Shown here piece after piece: positions 17,017 to 25,926 of a stretch of 64,000 bases of DNA. The position numbers and the translations under genes are program-made. Position 1 is the stretch's first letter; every line of letters starts with the position of its first letter. The stretch spans positions 49,894-113,893 of the forward strand of contig NZ_FQVQ01000011.1 of assembly GCF_900129405.1 (NCBI RefSeq), given 5' to 3'. Origin of the DNA: Flavobacterium fontis. GTDB lineage: Bacteria; Bacteroidota; Bacteroidia; Flavobacteriales; Flavobacteriaceae. Under the pieces are notes generated by a model. That model saw only the letters and a list, made by a program, of their open reading frames with translations. It made no database searches and was not told the origin of the DNA.

Positions 17017-17952
17017 TTATTTTGCGCTAGGAATCGAATCCGCAGGCTTGGAAGCATCGGCTGTGGGAGCAGCATCGTCTTTCCATACATCGCCTTCGGC
17101 TGGCTTGGCGCCCGCAGGTTTTGTTCCTTGCAAACTCCAAACATAGCTAGCCACTTTTTGAACATCTTTAGCATCCAGCGTTTTCCCCCAAGCGGCCATA
17201 GTGGGATTCCGAGGGCTACCATCGTGAATGACTTTGAATACATTTTTAATACCGCCGCCGTTCAACCAATGGGTATCGGTAAGATTAGGGCCTACCAACC
17301 CACCACCTTGGGGACCGTGACAAGCAGCGCACACATTTTTATAAATTTCTTGCCCTTTCGACAAACTGGCAGGATCGGTTAAAGCAGTAACTTGATCAAG
17401 TGAAATCGTCTCTTTGGGACTGTTGCCTTTGAATTTCAACATTTCCTCTTCGGCGAGCGCTACTTCAGTTTCAAACTCTTGGGCTTGATTTTCACCGCCA
17501 AAGAAATGGTAGCGCACCAGATAAATACCTGCAAAAATGATGGTCACATAAAAAAGATACACCCACCACGGAGGCAATACATTGTCGAGTTCGCGAATAC
17601 CATCGTAGTCGTGATCGAGCATGACATCGGCTTCTTGCTCTACTGCTTTCGAACGGGTAAGCTTCGACATCCAATGTTGGTACCATTGGCTATCCACAAA
17701 TGAAACAGTTTGCGCCTCCTCGAGCTGTTTCTTTTGCTCTTCGGTCAATAAATGATAGGTGACTTTATCTACGGCACTTACTACTATTTCAATGGCAACC
17801 AAAAGGAAAAGAAAAACCGCCAAAAATAAGGCTACCATAGGATACTTCACAAAAGCCGGTCTATCGCCCGAATCGATGAAATACTCCAATGCGACCAGCA
17901 CAATGGCAAAGAGTAAGGGCACGCGTACGTAGGATGGAAATAATTTTTTCAT
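17017..17952 (-). CDS. ccoP: cbb3-type cytochrome c oxidase subunit III (CcoP)
   Basis: 311 residues. Two N-terminal membrane helices precede a tail-anchored region (PPWWVYLFYVTIIFAGIYLV is the typical CcoP N-domain). A single c-type heme site, CAACHG, lies near residue 213, with the distal Met in NPTMAAWGK. Many CcoP proteins carry two hemes; only one CxxCH is visible here, as is common in Bacteroidota. Low-complexity Ala/Pro/Lys C-tail. It overlaps ccoQ by one base and so is translationally coupled. Confidence 0.93.
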   Translation of the reverse strand: MKKLFPSYVRVPLLFAIVLVALEYFIDSGDRPAFVKYPMVALFLAVFLFLLVAIEIVVSAVDKVTYHLLTEEQKKQLEEAQTVSFVDSQWYQHWMSKLTRSKAVEQEADVMLDHDYDGIRELDNVLPPWWVYLFYVTIIFAGIYLVRYHFFGGENQAQEFETEVALAEEEMLKFKGNSPKETISLDQVTALTDPASLSKGQEIYKNVCAACHGPQGGGLVGPNLTDTHWLNGGGIKNVFKVIHDGSPRNPTMAAWGKTLDAKDVQKVASYVWSLQGTKPAGAKPAEGDVWKDDAAPTADASKPADSIPSAK

Positions 17953-18149
17953 TAGAAATTATGTTTTTCAGTTAGTGATTCGTCGTCGTTTAAAGGGAGA
18001 TTGCTCACGGTATTCAGAGTTTCCTTGCTGTAGGTCATGGCCCAAACGGTAAACAACACAAAGGCAGTAAAGAAAATCGAAAGGGAAATAATCGGGTAAA
18101 TCTCTACCCCAGCAATCGTTTCTAAATTATGTTTTACAAACTTCAACAT
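17952..18149 (-). CDS. ccoQ: cbb3 oxidase small subunit CcoQ/FixQ-like
   Basis: 65 residues with one membrane helix (IISLSIFFTAFVLFTVWAMTY) and a polar C-terminus. Size and position between ccoNO and ccoP match CcoQ, which stabilises the oxidase complex. Sequence similarity within this subunit is weak, so context carries most of the call. Confidence 0.8.
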   Translation of the reverse strand: MLKFVKHNLETIAGVEIYPIISLSIFFTAFVLFTVWAMTYSKETLNTVSNLPLNDDESLTEKHNF

Positions 18150-18154
18150 GTCAA

Positions 18155-20332
18155 TTAAGGTTTAGGTTTAGCTGCGGTATCCGTGCCTAAGCGTTGTAAA
18201 TAAGCAATCAAGGCAATAATTTCACGATCCTTCAGCGGCACATTGGTTTCTGCTCCAAATGATTTTTGGATTTGCGAATCCTTCATCAAACTCGCTTCAA
18301 TCTTTTTGGCTTGCGCTTCCATGTGTTGGGGTGCATTGGCAATGTCTTCTGGAGAATAGGGCACTCCTAAAGAAACCATAGCTTCCATTTTTTTCTGGGT
18401 CAAATGGGTATCCAATTTGTCGTGAATCAACCATTGGTAACGCGGCATAATCGAACCCGAAGAAATACTTTGGGGATCATACATGTGATTGAAATGCCAC
18501 ACATCGGGACGTCCACCGTTAAATGGTTTACCCGTTACGCCTTCGCGATGCAAATCAGGACCCGTACGTTTTGAACCCCACAAGAAGGGATGATCGTACA
18601 CATATTCCCCCGATTTGGAGTAGTCGCCATACCGTTCTACTTCCGAGCGGAACGGACGAATTAATTGCGAGTGACAGCTTACACAACCTTCGCGGATGTA
18701 CAAATCACGTCCTTCTAATTCCAACGGCGTATAGGGTTTTACAGCGGCTATGGTAGGAATATTGGACTCAACGAAAATGGTGGGTAAAATTTGCACCACA
18801 CCTCCAATTAAAATGGCCAAAGTGGTGTAGAGTGAGAATTTAACCGGCTTACGTTCCAACCAAGCGTGCCAGCTTTCGCCTTTCAATCGGTTGGGACTGA
18901 TGGGGGCTAAGGCAGGAGCTTCTGCAAAATCGTCGGCCACAGCAGCCCCTTTGCGAACGGTCATCACAATGTTATACACCAACACAAATACCCCGATTAA
19001 GTATAACGTTCCCCCAATGGCGCGCATCCAATACATCGGCATCAATTGCGTTACTGTTTCTAGAAAGTTTCCATATTGTAAGGCACTCCCATCGGGTTTA
19101 AATTGTTTCCACAATGACGCTTGGGTGAATCCAGAAACGTACATCGGTAAAGCATAGAAAATGATTCCTAGGGTACCAATCCAAAAGTGGAAATTGGCCA
19201 ATTTTTCAGAAAATAACTTGGTTTTGGTCAAACGAGGAACCAACCAATAAAACATCCCGAAGGACAAGAATCCGTTCCAAGCCAAAGCCCCCACGTGAAC
19301 GTGTGCAATGATCCAATCGGTAAAATGGGCAATCGCATTTACATTTTTCAAGGAAAGCATCGGCCCTTCAAAAGTGGCCATCCCGTAGCCTGTAATCGCG
19401 ACAACGAAGAATTTCAAAACCGCATCGGTACGTACTTTATCCCAAACCCCACGAAGGGTCAATAAACCGTTGATCATCCCACCCCAAGAGGGCGCAATCA
19501 ACATGACGGAGAAGACTACCCCAAGATTTTGCGCCCAATCGGGTAACGCAGAATACAACAAGTGGTGAGGCCCCGCCCAGATGTAGATAAAGATTAACGA
19601 CCAGAAGTGGATGATAGACAAACGGTAGGAATAGACCGGACGGTTGGCCGCTTTGGGAACAAAGTAATACATCATTCCTAAAAAGGGCGTGGTCAAGAAA
19701 AACGCCACCGCATTGTGACCGTACCACCATTGTACTAAGGCATCTTGCACCCCTGCGTAGACGGAATACGATTTTAAACCGGCAACGGGTAATTCCAAAC
19801 TGTTGAAAATGTGAAGCACTGCAACGGTTACAAAAGTGGCGATGTAAAACCAAATGGCGACATAAATGTGACGCTCTCTTCGTTTGATAATGGTCCCAAT
19901 CATATTGATTCCAAAAACCACCCAAATCAGCGCAATGGCAATATCAATAGGCCATTCCAACTCGGCATATTCTTTAGAGGTAGTGTATCCTAACGGCAAG
20001 GTAATGGCGGCCGCTACGATAATCAATTGCCAGCCCCAAAAATGAATTTTGCTCAATACATCGCTAAACATGCGGGCTTTCAGCAAGCGTTGCATCGAGT
20101 AATACACCCCTGCAAACATGGCATTGCCCACAAAGGCAAAAATCACCGCATTGGTATGCAACGGGCGAAGTCTACCAAAACTCAAAAAAGAGACACCATT
20201 CGTTAGGTTAGGGAACATAAAGAGAAACGCCAGAAGCAATCCGACGAGCATCCCTACCACCCCAAAAACGATACTGGCATAGATGAAATTTCGAACAATC
20301 TTGTTGTCGTAATGAAATTGTTGCATTTCCAT
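18155..20332 (-). CDS. ccoNO: Fused cbb3 oxidase subunits I and II (CcoN-CcoO)
   Basis: 725 residues. The N-terminal ~470 residues form the 12-helix heme-copper CcoN domain, with RPLHTNAVIFAFVGN, WYGHNAVAFFLTTPFLGMMYY and DWIIAHVHVGALAWNG containing the heme and CuB His ligands. After a linker comes the CcoO c-type cytochrome domain with REGCVSCHSQLIRP (heme c) and HNHMYDPQSISSGSIMPRY. The N-O fusion in one polypeptide is characteristic of Bacteroidota. It performs high-affinity oxygen reduction and proton pumping at the cytoplasmic membrane. 2 bp separate it from ccoS. Confidence 0.96.
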   Translation of the reverse strand: MEMQQFHYDNKIVRNFIYASIVFGVVGMLVGLLLAFLFMFPNLTNGVSFLSFGRLRPLHTNAVIFAFVGNAMFAGVYYSMQRLLKARMFSDVLSKIHFWGWQLIIVAAAITLPLGYTTSKEYAELEWPIDIAIALIWVVFGINMIGTIIKRRERHIYVAIWFYIATFVTVAVLHIFNSLELPVAGLKSYSVYAGVQDALVQWWYGHNAVAFFLTTPFLGMMYYFVPKAANRPVYSYRLSIIHFWSLIFIYIWAGPHHLLYSALPDWAQNLGVVFSVMLIAPSWGGMINGLLTLRGVWDKVRTDAVLKFFVVAITGYGMATFEGPMLSLKNVNAIAHFTDWIIAHVHVGALAWNGFLSFGMFYWLVPRLTKTKLFSEKLANFHFWIGTLGIIFYALPMYVSGFTQASLWKQFKPDGSALQYGNFLETVTQLMPMYWMRAIGGTLYLIGVFVLVYNIVMTVRKGAAVADDFAEAPALAPISPNRLKGESWHAWLERKPVKFSLYTTLAILIGGVVQILPTIFVESNIPTIAAVKPYTPLELEGRDLYIREGCVSCHSQLIRPFRSEVERYGDYSKSGEYVYDHPFLWGSKRTGPDLHREGVTGKPFNGGRPDVWHFNHMYDPQSISSGSIMPRYQWLIHDKLDTHLTQKKMEAMVSLGVPYSPEDIANAPQHMEAQAKKIEASLMKDSQIQKSFGAETNVPLKDREIIALIAYLQRLGTDTAAKPKP

Positions 20333-20334
20333 AA

Positions 20335-20529
20335 TTATTGTTTTTCTTCGGTTATATTTAATTGATTTTTGTTTTTCGTTGTGTTGATGATTTCATCGTC
20401 AAATAACATACGCACCGACGGTGTATAATCGTCGTCGTATTGACCGGATTGTACCGCCTTGATAAAGGCCACCAAGAAAAAAACGGCCACGACGATACTG
20501 ATACTGATTAAAAAATAAATGACACTCAT
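20335..20529 (-). CDS. ccoS: cbb3 oxidase assembly protein CcoS
   Basis: 64 residues. One N-terminal helix (IYFLISISIVVAVFFLVAFIKAV) is followed by SGQYDDDYTPSVRMLFDDE, the CcoS signature. It is needed for cofactor insertion into the oxidase. First gene of the ccoSNOQP transcript, with a -7 box TAACTTTG and an Fnr-type palindrome upstream. Confidence 0.9.
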   Translation of the reverse strand: MSVIYFLISISIVVAVFFLVAFIKAVQSGQYDDDYTPSVRMLFDDEIINTTKNKNQLNITEEKQ

Positions 20530-20547
20530 ACCTTAAATTTGTGTTAA

Positions 20548-20591
20548 CAAAGTTAGATTCACCCCTTGGCTTAAAACATGATATTTATCAT
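20548..20591 (-). promoter_or_regulatory. Fnr-type operator and -7 box of the ccoS operon
   Basis: ATGATATTTATCAT (20578-20591) lies upstream of TAACTTTG, which reads on the minus strand at 20555-20548. Centre-to-centre distance is 33 bp, identical to hemN and ccoI. Confidence 0.75.
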
Positions 20592-23002
20592 TAGGCCGCA
20601 TTTTTCACTGTTTTTTTCGTTTGAAAGAATCGCTCACGGGCATACGCATTGCTCATCAAGGTGACAAAACTCACAATGGTTATCGTGCTCAAAGGCATGA
20701 TTATCGCCGCCACAATGGGCAACAAGTTTCCTGTTACCGCATAGGTCAATCCCACAACATTATATAGAAGTGAAATCGCAAAACTCATGTAGATGATTTT
20801 CATCGCATTGCGGGCATACTGCAGGAAGTAGCCAATTTTCGAAAACTGAGATGCATCCAAGATCCCATCGCAGGCGGGAGAAAAAACATTTACATTTTCT
20901 GAAATCGATAGGCCCACATTACTCTGGGCCAAAGCTCCGGCATCGTTCAGCCCGTCCCCTACCATCATCACGTTTTTGCCTTCTTGTTGTAAAGCCTCGA
21001 TGTAGGCCAACTTCGCTTCGGGTTTTTGGTTGAACACCAACGAGGTTCCTGCGGGCAACATTTTCTCCAAAATCTTACGCTCCCCATCGTTGTCGCCCGA
21101 AAGCACGACCAAATGATAGGATGCACTCAATCGTTCAAACAAAGCCTCCAAGCCTTCACGGTATTGGTTGTTGAACACATAACTGCCTTTGTAAACACCG
21201 TCAATTTCAACATGTACTTTGGTTTTCTTATGGGTGTTTTCACTGAGATGCTGTAAAAACTGAGACGAACCCAATTTGACCGCGTGTCCTTCTACCGTAG
21301 CAAATACCCCTTTGCCTGTCACCTCTTCAAAATGAGTGACCGTAGCTTTCTCTTGAGCGGGTAAATACTCGTAAAGCCTACGACTCAAGGGGTGATTGGA
21401 ACCGCGAAGGGTATTTTTCAACAACCAAAGTTCGTGCGCGTCGAGTGGGCTACCCTCATACGTTATCGCCGTTTTTTTGTTGGTGGTAATGGTGCCCGTT
21501 TTATCAAAAACTATCGTATCGACTTGGGCCATTTGTTCAATGACCTGGGCATTTTTTAAGTACAACTGCTGTCTTCCCAAAATCCGCAAAACATTGCCCA
21601 ACGTAAAAGGAGCTGTCAACGCCAAAGCACAAGGGCAGGCTACAATTAAAATAGCGGTAAACACATTGAAAGCGGTATCGGTATCGAGGAAAATCCAATA
21701 GCCAAAAGACACCAGCGCCAACAGTAATAAGGCAGGTGTAAAATAATGACTGATGCGGTCGGTGATGTTTTTGTGTTTGGAATGTAATTTCTTTTGAAAC
21801 ACATCATTGCTCCACAATTGGGTGAGGTAACTTTGAGAAACCGAGAACAAAACTTCCATTTCGATGACTTTGCCCAATTGTTTGCCGCCGGCGTAGATTT
21901 TATCGCCCGACTTTTTTTCGATAGGAACCGCCTCGCCTGTGACAAAACTGTAATCGATAGCCGCTTTTTCTGAGATCAAAATACCATCTACGGGAATCAA
22001 CTCTTGGTTGCGAATCAACAAGCGATCGCCTTTTTCAATGGCATAAACTTGTACGGGTTCTTCGGTACCGTTGGGACTAATTTTGGTCACCGCAATGGGG
22101 AAATACGACTTATAATCACGTTCAAAAGAGAGGAAGTTATAGGTTTTTTGCTGAAACAATTTCCCCAACAACATGAAGAAAATCAGCCCGCACATGCTGT
22201 CAAAAAAACCTTGCCCATAATCCATCACAATATCTACCGTACTGCGCACAAACATGACAATGATACCCAAGGCTATCGGAATTTCGATATTGAGCATTTT
22301 GGCACGGATACTTTTCCATGCCGAAACATAGTAGCCGCTGGCCGAATACAACAAAGGCGGCAACGACAAGAAGAAAATCAACCAGCGAAAAAAGCCGCGG
22401 TACTGATTGATCCAAAATTCTTCGACTTCAAAGTACTCGGGAAACGATAAAAGCATAATGTTGCCAAATGAGAAAAAAGCCACCCCGATTTTGTAAATCA
22501 ACGAGCGGTCGATTTTGTGTTTTTCGCCTTCGTAATTTTCCAAACTGATGTAGGGTTCATAGCCGATCGAGCATAGTAATTCGACCAAGGCTTTAAGCGA
22601 AATCTGTTGCGGGTCAAAGGAGATACGAACCTTTTTGGCGGGAAAGTTTACCTGCGCGCTGCCGATACCCGGATGTAACTTGTGTAGATTTTCCAAAATC
22701 CAAATACACGAGCTACAGTGAATATGCGGTAAGTACAGTGAAACAATATGGGTTGAAGCTTCTTCAAATTCGAGTAATTTGCTGACGATGGTGGCGTCGG
22801 TTAAAAAATCATATTTTCCATTAATGTCCGTGGGAGTGGCCCCGGGTGCGGCTTGAAAATCATAGTAGCACGTAAGATCGTTTTGACGAAAGATTTCGTA
22901 AACCGTTTTACAACCGTTGCAACAGAATTCTTTTTCCTCAAAAACAAGTACGTCCTTGTCTTGAATTGTTAAGCCACAATGATAACAATGCATTGTGTCC
23001 AT
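20591..23002 (-). CDS. ccoI: Copper-translocating P-type ATPase of the cbb3 cluster (CcoI/FixI)
   Basis: About 803 residues. The N-terminus has a Cys-rich metal-binding segment (HCYHCGL, then FCCNGCKTVYEIF) and an HMA domain with CSSCIWILENLHKL. The P1B core follows: CPCALAL in the membrane, phosphorylation motif FDKTGTIT, and GDGLNDAGAL. Exports copper for assembly of the cbb3 CuB centre. Start choice: a TTG-initiated longer frame at 23029 would lie in the -7 box (GACCTTTG at 23034-23027), so the ATG at 23002 (MDTMHCYHCG) is preferred. Its end overlaps the ccoS operator. Confidence 0.93.
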   Translation of the reverse strand: MDTMHCYHCGLTIQDKDVLVFEEKEFCCNGCKTVYEIFRQNDLTCYYDFQAAPGATPTDINGKYDFLTDATIVSKLLEFEEASTHIVSLYLPHIHCSSCIWILENLHKLHPGIGSAQVNFPAKKVRISFDPQQISLKALVELLCSIGYEPYISLENYEGEKHKIDRSLIYKIGVAFFSFGNIMLLSFPEYFEVEEFWINQYRGFFRWLIFFLSLPPLLYSASGYYVSAWKSIRAKMLNIEIPIALGIIVMFVRSTVDIVMDYGQGFFDSMCGLIFFMLLGKLFQQKTYNFLSFERDYKSYFPIAVTKISPNGTEEPVQVYAIEKGDRLLIRNQELIPVDGILISEKAAIDYSFVTGEAVPIEKKSGDKIYAGGKQLGKVIEMEVLFSVSQSYLTQLWSNDVFQKKLHSKHKNITDRISHYFTPALLLLALVSFGYWIFLDTDTAFNVFTAILIVACPCALALTAPFTLGNVLRILGRQQLYLKNAQVIEQMAQVDTIVFDKTGTITTNKKTAITYEGSPLDAHELWLLKNTLRGSNHPLSRRLYEYLPAQEKATVTHFEEVTGKGVFATVEGHAVKLGSSQFLQHLSENTHKKTKVHVEIDGVYKGSYVFNNQYREGLEALFERLSASYHLVVLSGDNDGERKILEKMLPAGTSLVFNQKPEAKLAYIEALQQEGKNVMMVGDGLNDAGALAQSNVGLSISENVNVFSPACDGILDASQFSKIGYFLQYARNAMKIIYMSFAISLLYNVVGLTYAVTGNLLPIVAAIIMPLSTITIVSFVTLMSNAYARERFFQTKKTVKNAA

Positions 23003-23026
23003 AATTTGCTCATTTTTTACCTGTAA

Positions 23027-23091
23027 CAAAGGTCACACAACCGCATTTTGTAAAATATGATATTTGTCATGCGAATATTTTTCTACATTTG
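23027..23091. promoter_or_regulatory. Divergent ccoI/fnr control region with Fnr-type operator
   Basis: The palindrome ATGATATTTGTCAT (23057-23070) is centred 33 bp from the ccoI -7 box GACCTTTG (minus strand, 23034-23027), an activator position. On the plus strand the -7 box TACATTTG (23084-23091) of the regulator gene is only 24 bp from the palindrome centre, so binding there would cover its -33 region. That suggests activation of ccoI and repression of the regulator's own gene. Confidence 0.65.
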
Positions 23092-23126
23092 AAAAACAAA
23101 AAACAAAAACAAAAAAACACACTCTT

Positions 23127-23807
23127 ATGGGGAAATGTGAACAGTGCATTGTACGGGAATTCAGCTCCCTGAAGGCGCTTACCAAAGACGAACTCCTGCA
23201 CATGGCGGAGTGTAAAGCGTCGTACACCATTAAGAAAGGTGAGGCAATTTTTGAAGAAGGCGAAAGCATTAATGGGGTCTATTGCGTCAAAGAAGGCGTC
23301 TGTAAAATGTCGAAACTAAGTTCCAACGGGAAAGACCAGATTGTCAAACTCGTCAAACCGGGCGAACTCCTCGGACAGCGTTCGTTGATTAGTGAAGAAC
23401 CTGCTAATTTAAGTGCCGTAGCGCTCGAAGATATGCAAGTGTGCTTCATCCCAAAATCGGAAATCATGTCGTTTTTCAACAAAAACAACAATTTCTCGAT
23501 GAATATGATGCGTACTATTTGTGGCGACCTGCGCGACGCCGACGACCATATGGTGACGATGGCGCAGAAAACGGTCAAAGAACGCTTGGCCGAAACCTTG
23601 TTGTACCTTGAGGATAATTTTGGTAAAAACGACGACGGCACGCTGCGTATTCAGCTATCCCGAGAAGAACTGGCGGGCATGATTGGCACGGCTACAGAAA
23701 GTTGCATACGCCTGTTATCAGAACTTAATAAGTTAGGGTATATCGAATTAATCGGCAAAAAAATCGCCTTAAAAGAACGCCAAAAACTCAAACGAATGGC
23801 CGAGTAA
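23127..23807 (+). CDS. Crp/Fnr family transcriptional regulator
   Basis: 226 residues. A cyclic-nucleotide-binding-like beta-roll sensor (KKGEAIFEEGESINGVYCVKEGVCKM...KLVKPGELLGQRSLI) is joined by a long dimerisation helix to a winged HTH (LSREELAGMIGTATESCIRLLSELNKLGYI). The N-terminus MGKCEQCIVREFSSL has a CxxC pair; whether it binds a cluster is unknown. The preferred start is the ATG at 23127, because a promoter box at 23084-23091 rules out the longer reading frame. It is divergent from ccoI and is the obvious regulator of the three ATGAT-n4-ATCAT-type sites in this window. Confidence 0.88.
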   Translation: MGKCEQCIVREFSSLKALTKDELLHMAECKASYTIKKGEAIFEEGESINGVYCVKEGVCKMSKLSSNGKDQIVKLVKPGELLGQRSLISEEPANLSAVALEDMQVCFIPKSEIMSFFNKNNNFSMNMMRTICGDLRDADDHMVTMAQKTVKERLAETLLYLEDNFGKNDDGTLRIQLSREELAGMIGTATESCIRLLSELNKLGYIELIGKKIALKERQKLKRMAE

Positions 23808-23841
23808 TCACGCTAATGTGTATATTATGGAATTCAAGACC

Positions 23842-23870
23842 TTAACCCTGCAGCAATGCGGGGTTTTTGG
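23842..23870 (+). terminator. Intrinsic terminator after the Crp/Fnr gene
   Basis: Imperfect stem AACCCTGC / GCGGGGTT followed by a T run. Confidence 0.6.
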
Positions 23871-23874
23871 GTTT

Positions 23875-24292
23875 TAAGGGTTTCAGGTTTCAAGTTTAAG
23901 GTTTAAGGTTTCAAGTTTAAGGTTTAAGGTTAATACCGTGATAATTGAAAGTTTACGATATTAAAATTATGAGCCTGCCTGCCGACAAGCAGGTTAAGAA
24001 TTATGAGTTATGAATTATGAGTTATGAATTATGAGTTATGAGTTATGAATTATGACTGACGACTTATGACTGTTAACTGTTGACTGATGACTGCCGACTG
24101 ATGACTTACGACTTACGACTTACGACTAATAATTTGAAAATGAGTTGATTTGAAGATTTGAAAATGTTCTTTCTAAGAAATAGTTGTTTACTGACGACTG
24201 TTGACTGATCACTGTTAACTGTTGACTGATCACTGCCGACTGTTGACTGATCACTGCCGACTGATGACTTACGACTTACGACTTACGACTGA
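23875..24292. repeat. Intergenic word repeats
   Basis: Successive blocks: GGTTTAA/GGTTTCA words (23875-23932), a hairpin AGCCTGCCTGCC...GCAGG (~23971-23995), TTATGAG/TTATGAA words (24000-24058), and GACTGTT/GACTGAT/GACTTAC words (24060-24290). No gene is seen in these 420 bp. Confidence 0.75.
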
Positions 24293-24295
24293 TTA

Positions 24296-25732
24296 CTACA
24301 ACTTTTTTTTCAAAAACAAATAATACACCGGTACGCCCAAGGCTACAATCCCCAAACCTAAACCGGCGTTGCGGGTGTCGTAGACTAACAAGGCCACACA
24401 AATCGCAGCCGTGATCACCATATACAATAAGGGTACAAAAGGATAGCCAAACGCTTTGTAAGGTCGCTCGGCATCGGGTTCGCGCTTCCGCAGGATAAAG
24501 AGTCCGCCAATAGTCAAAATATAAAACAACAACGAAGCAAAGGTGGCATAGGTGAGTAAATCGCCATACTTACCTGTCATACACAAAAAAGATGCCCAAA
24601 CGGCTTGTACCCACAAGGCGCGAGCCGGCACTTCTTTGTCGTTGAGTTCGCCTGCCTTTTTGAAGAACAAACCGTCTTGAGCCATGGCATAAAACAAACG
24701 CCCTCCGCTTAAAATAAGTCCGCTGTTACAACCAAACGTCGACACCATGATCAACCCAGCCATGACCAACACGCCCACATTGCCCATAATCACACTGGCC
24801 GCTGCCGCACCCACCCGATCTTCAGACGCAAACATAATCCCGCGCTCCATAACCGTAGTGCCGTCGGGCGAACCGTTGAGCGGCAATAATGACAAATACG
24901 CCACATTCGCCAACAAATAGATGATGGTTACAATCAAGGTCCCCAAAAACAAACTGCGCGGAATATTGCGCTTCGGGTCTTTGATTTCCCCCGCGATAAA
25001 CGTCACATTATTCCACGCATCACTCGAAAACAACGGATTGATAATGGTTGCCCCCATAACGCCCAACAACGCCACGCCGCTCAACAGCGAAACCGTCAGG
25101 GTGCCGTCGTTTTGAACCGTTTTTTTGGCGTCCCATGCCGAGGCAAAGTTCGCCGTAAGCACCTCCGATTGCAATCCTACATACAACCCAAGGATGATTA
25201 ACGCAAAAAGTGCTATCAACTTGGCCGAAGTAAACACCAATTGAATGATTTTCCCGTTTTGAACGCCACGGGTATTGATGTAGGTCAGTAAAAAAATACT
25301 GAGTATGGCTAAAATTTGTTTGTTGGTAAATACAAAACTTTCATAGGCAAAAATCTTTTGTTCCAACACAGGAAAGAAAACCGCTGTATAATTGGCAAAC
25401 GCCACAGCAACCGCCGCGATCACTCCCGTTTGAATCACCGTAAACACCGTCCATCCGTAGAGAAATGACACGAGTTTTCCATAGGCGCGCTGAATATACA
25501 CAAACTGTCCACCCGCATTCGGCATCATACCCGCCAACTCGCCATAACTGAGCGCTGCCGACATCGTAAGGAGTCCGGTGATGAACCACAACACCAATAT
25601 CCAAGCGGCCGAACCCACATCACGGGCCATAGCTGATGTTACCAAAAAGATCCCCGAACCAATCATCGAGCCCGCTACCAAACTGGTCGCGTCAATGAGT
25701 CCGAGCCTGCGTTTTAATTCGTGTTTTTCCAT
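24296..25732 (-). CDS. APC family amino acid permease
   Basis: 478 residues with about 12 membrane helices. The N-terminus RRLGLIDATSLVAGSMIGSGIF is the classic APC superfamily motif in TM1, and NAGGQFVYIQRAYGKLVSFLYGW follows. Later segments show FIAGEIKDPKRNIPRSLFLG and a basic loop RKREPDAERPYKAFGYPFVPLLY. A cation/proton-coupled amino acid transporter of the L-amino-acid transporter-like group; the substrate cannot be told. It stands alone between two repeat blocks. Confidence 0.9.
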   Translation of the reverse strand: MEKHELKRRLGLIDATSLVAGSMIGSGIFLVTSAMARDVGSAAWILVLWFITGLLTMSAALSYGELAGMMPNAGGQFVYIQRAYGKLVSFLYGWTVFTVIQTGVIAAVAVAFANYTAVFFPVLEQKIFAYESFVFTNKQILAILSIFLLTYINTRGVQNGKIIQLVFTSAKLIALFALIILGLYVGLQSEVLTANFASAWDAKKTVQNDGTLTVSLLSGVALLGVMGATIINPLFSSDAWNNVTFIAGEIKDPKRNIPRSLFLGTLIVTIIYLLANVAYLSLLPLNGSPDGTTVMERGIMFASEDRVGAAAASVIMGNVGVLVMAGLIMVSTFGCNSGLILSGGRLFYAMAQDGLFFKKAGELNDKEVPARALWVQAVWASFLCMTGKYGDLLTYATFASLLFYILTIGGLFILRKREPDAERPYKAFGYPFVPLLYMVITAAICVALLVYDTRNAGLGLGIVALGVPVYYLFLKKKL

Positions 25733-25734
25733 AG

Positions 25735-25925
25735 TAGAGGTTAGACGTTAGACTTTAGTCTTTATACTTTAGTTGTTGATTTTTATATTTCTAATTTCTC
25801 CATTACAATTTTAACTAATTGCCACATCGCCACATTGACTAATTGACTCATCGTCACATCGCCACATTGACACATCGCCACATTGACACATCGTCACATT
25901 GACACATTGACACATAGACACATTA
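25735..25925. repeat. Word repeats (CACATCGCCACATTGA)
   Basis: Short TAGAC/TTTA words, then repeated CACATCG and CACATTGA words up to the mazG stop codon. Confidence 0.7.
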
Positions 25926-25926
25926 A

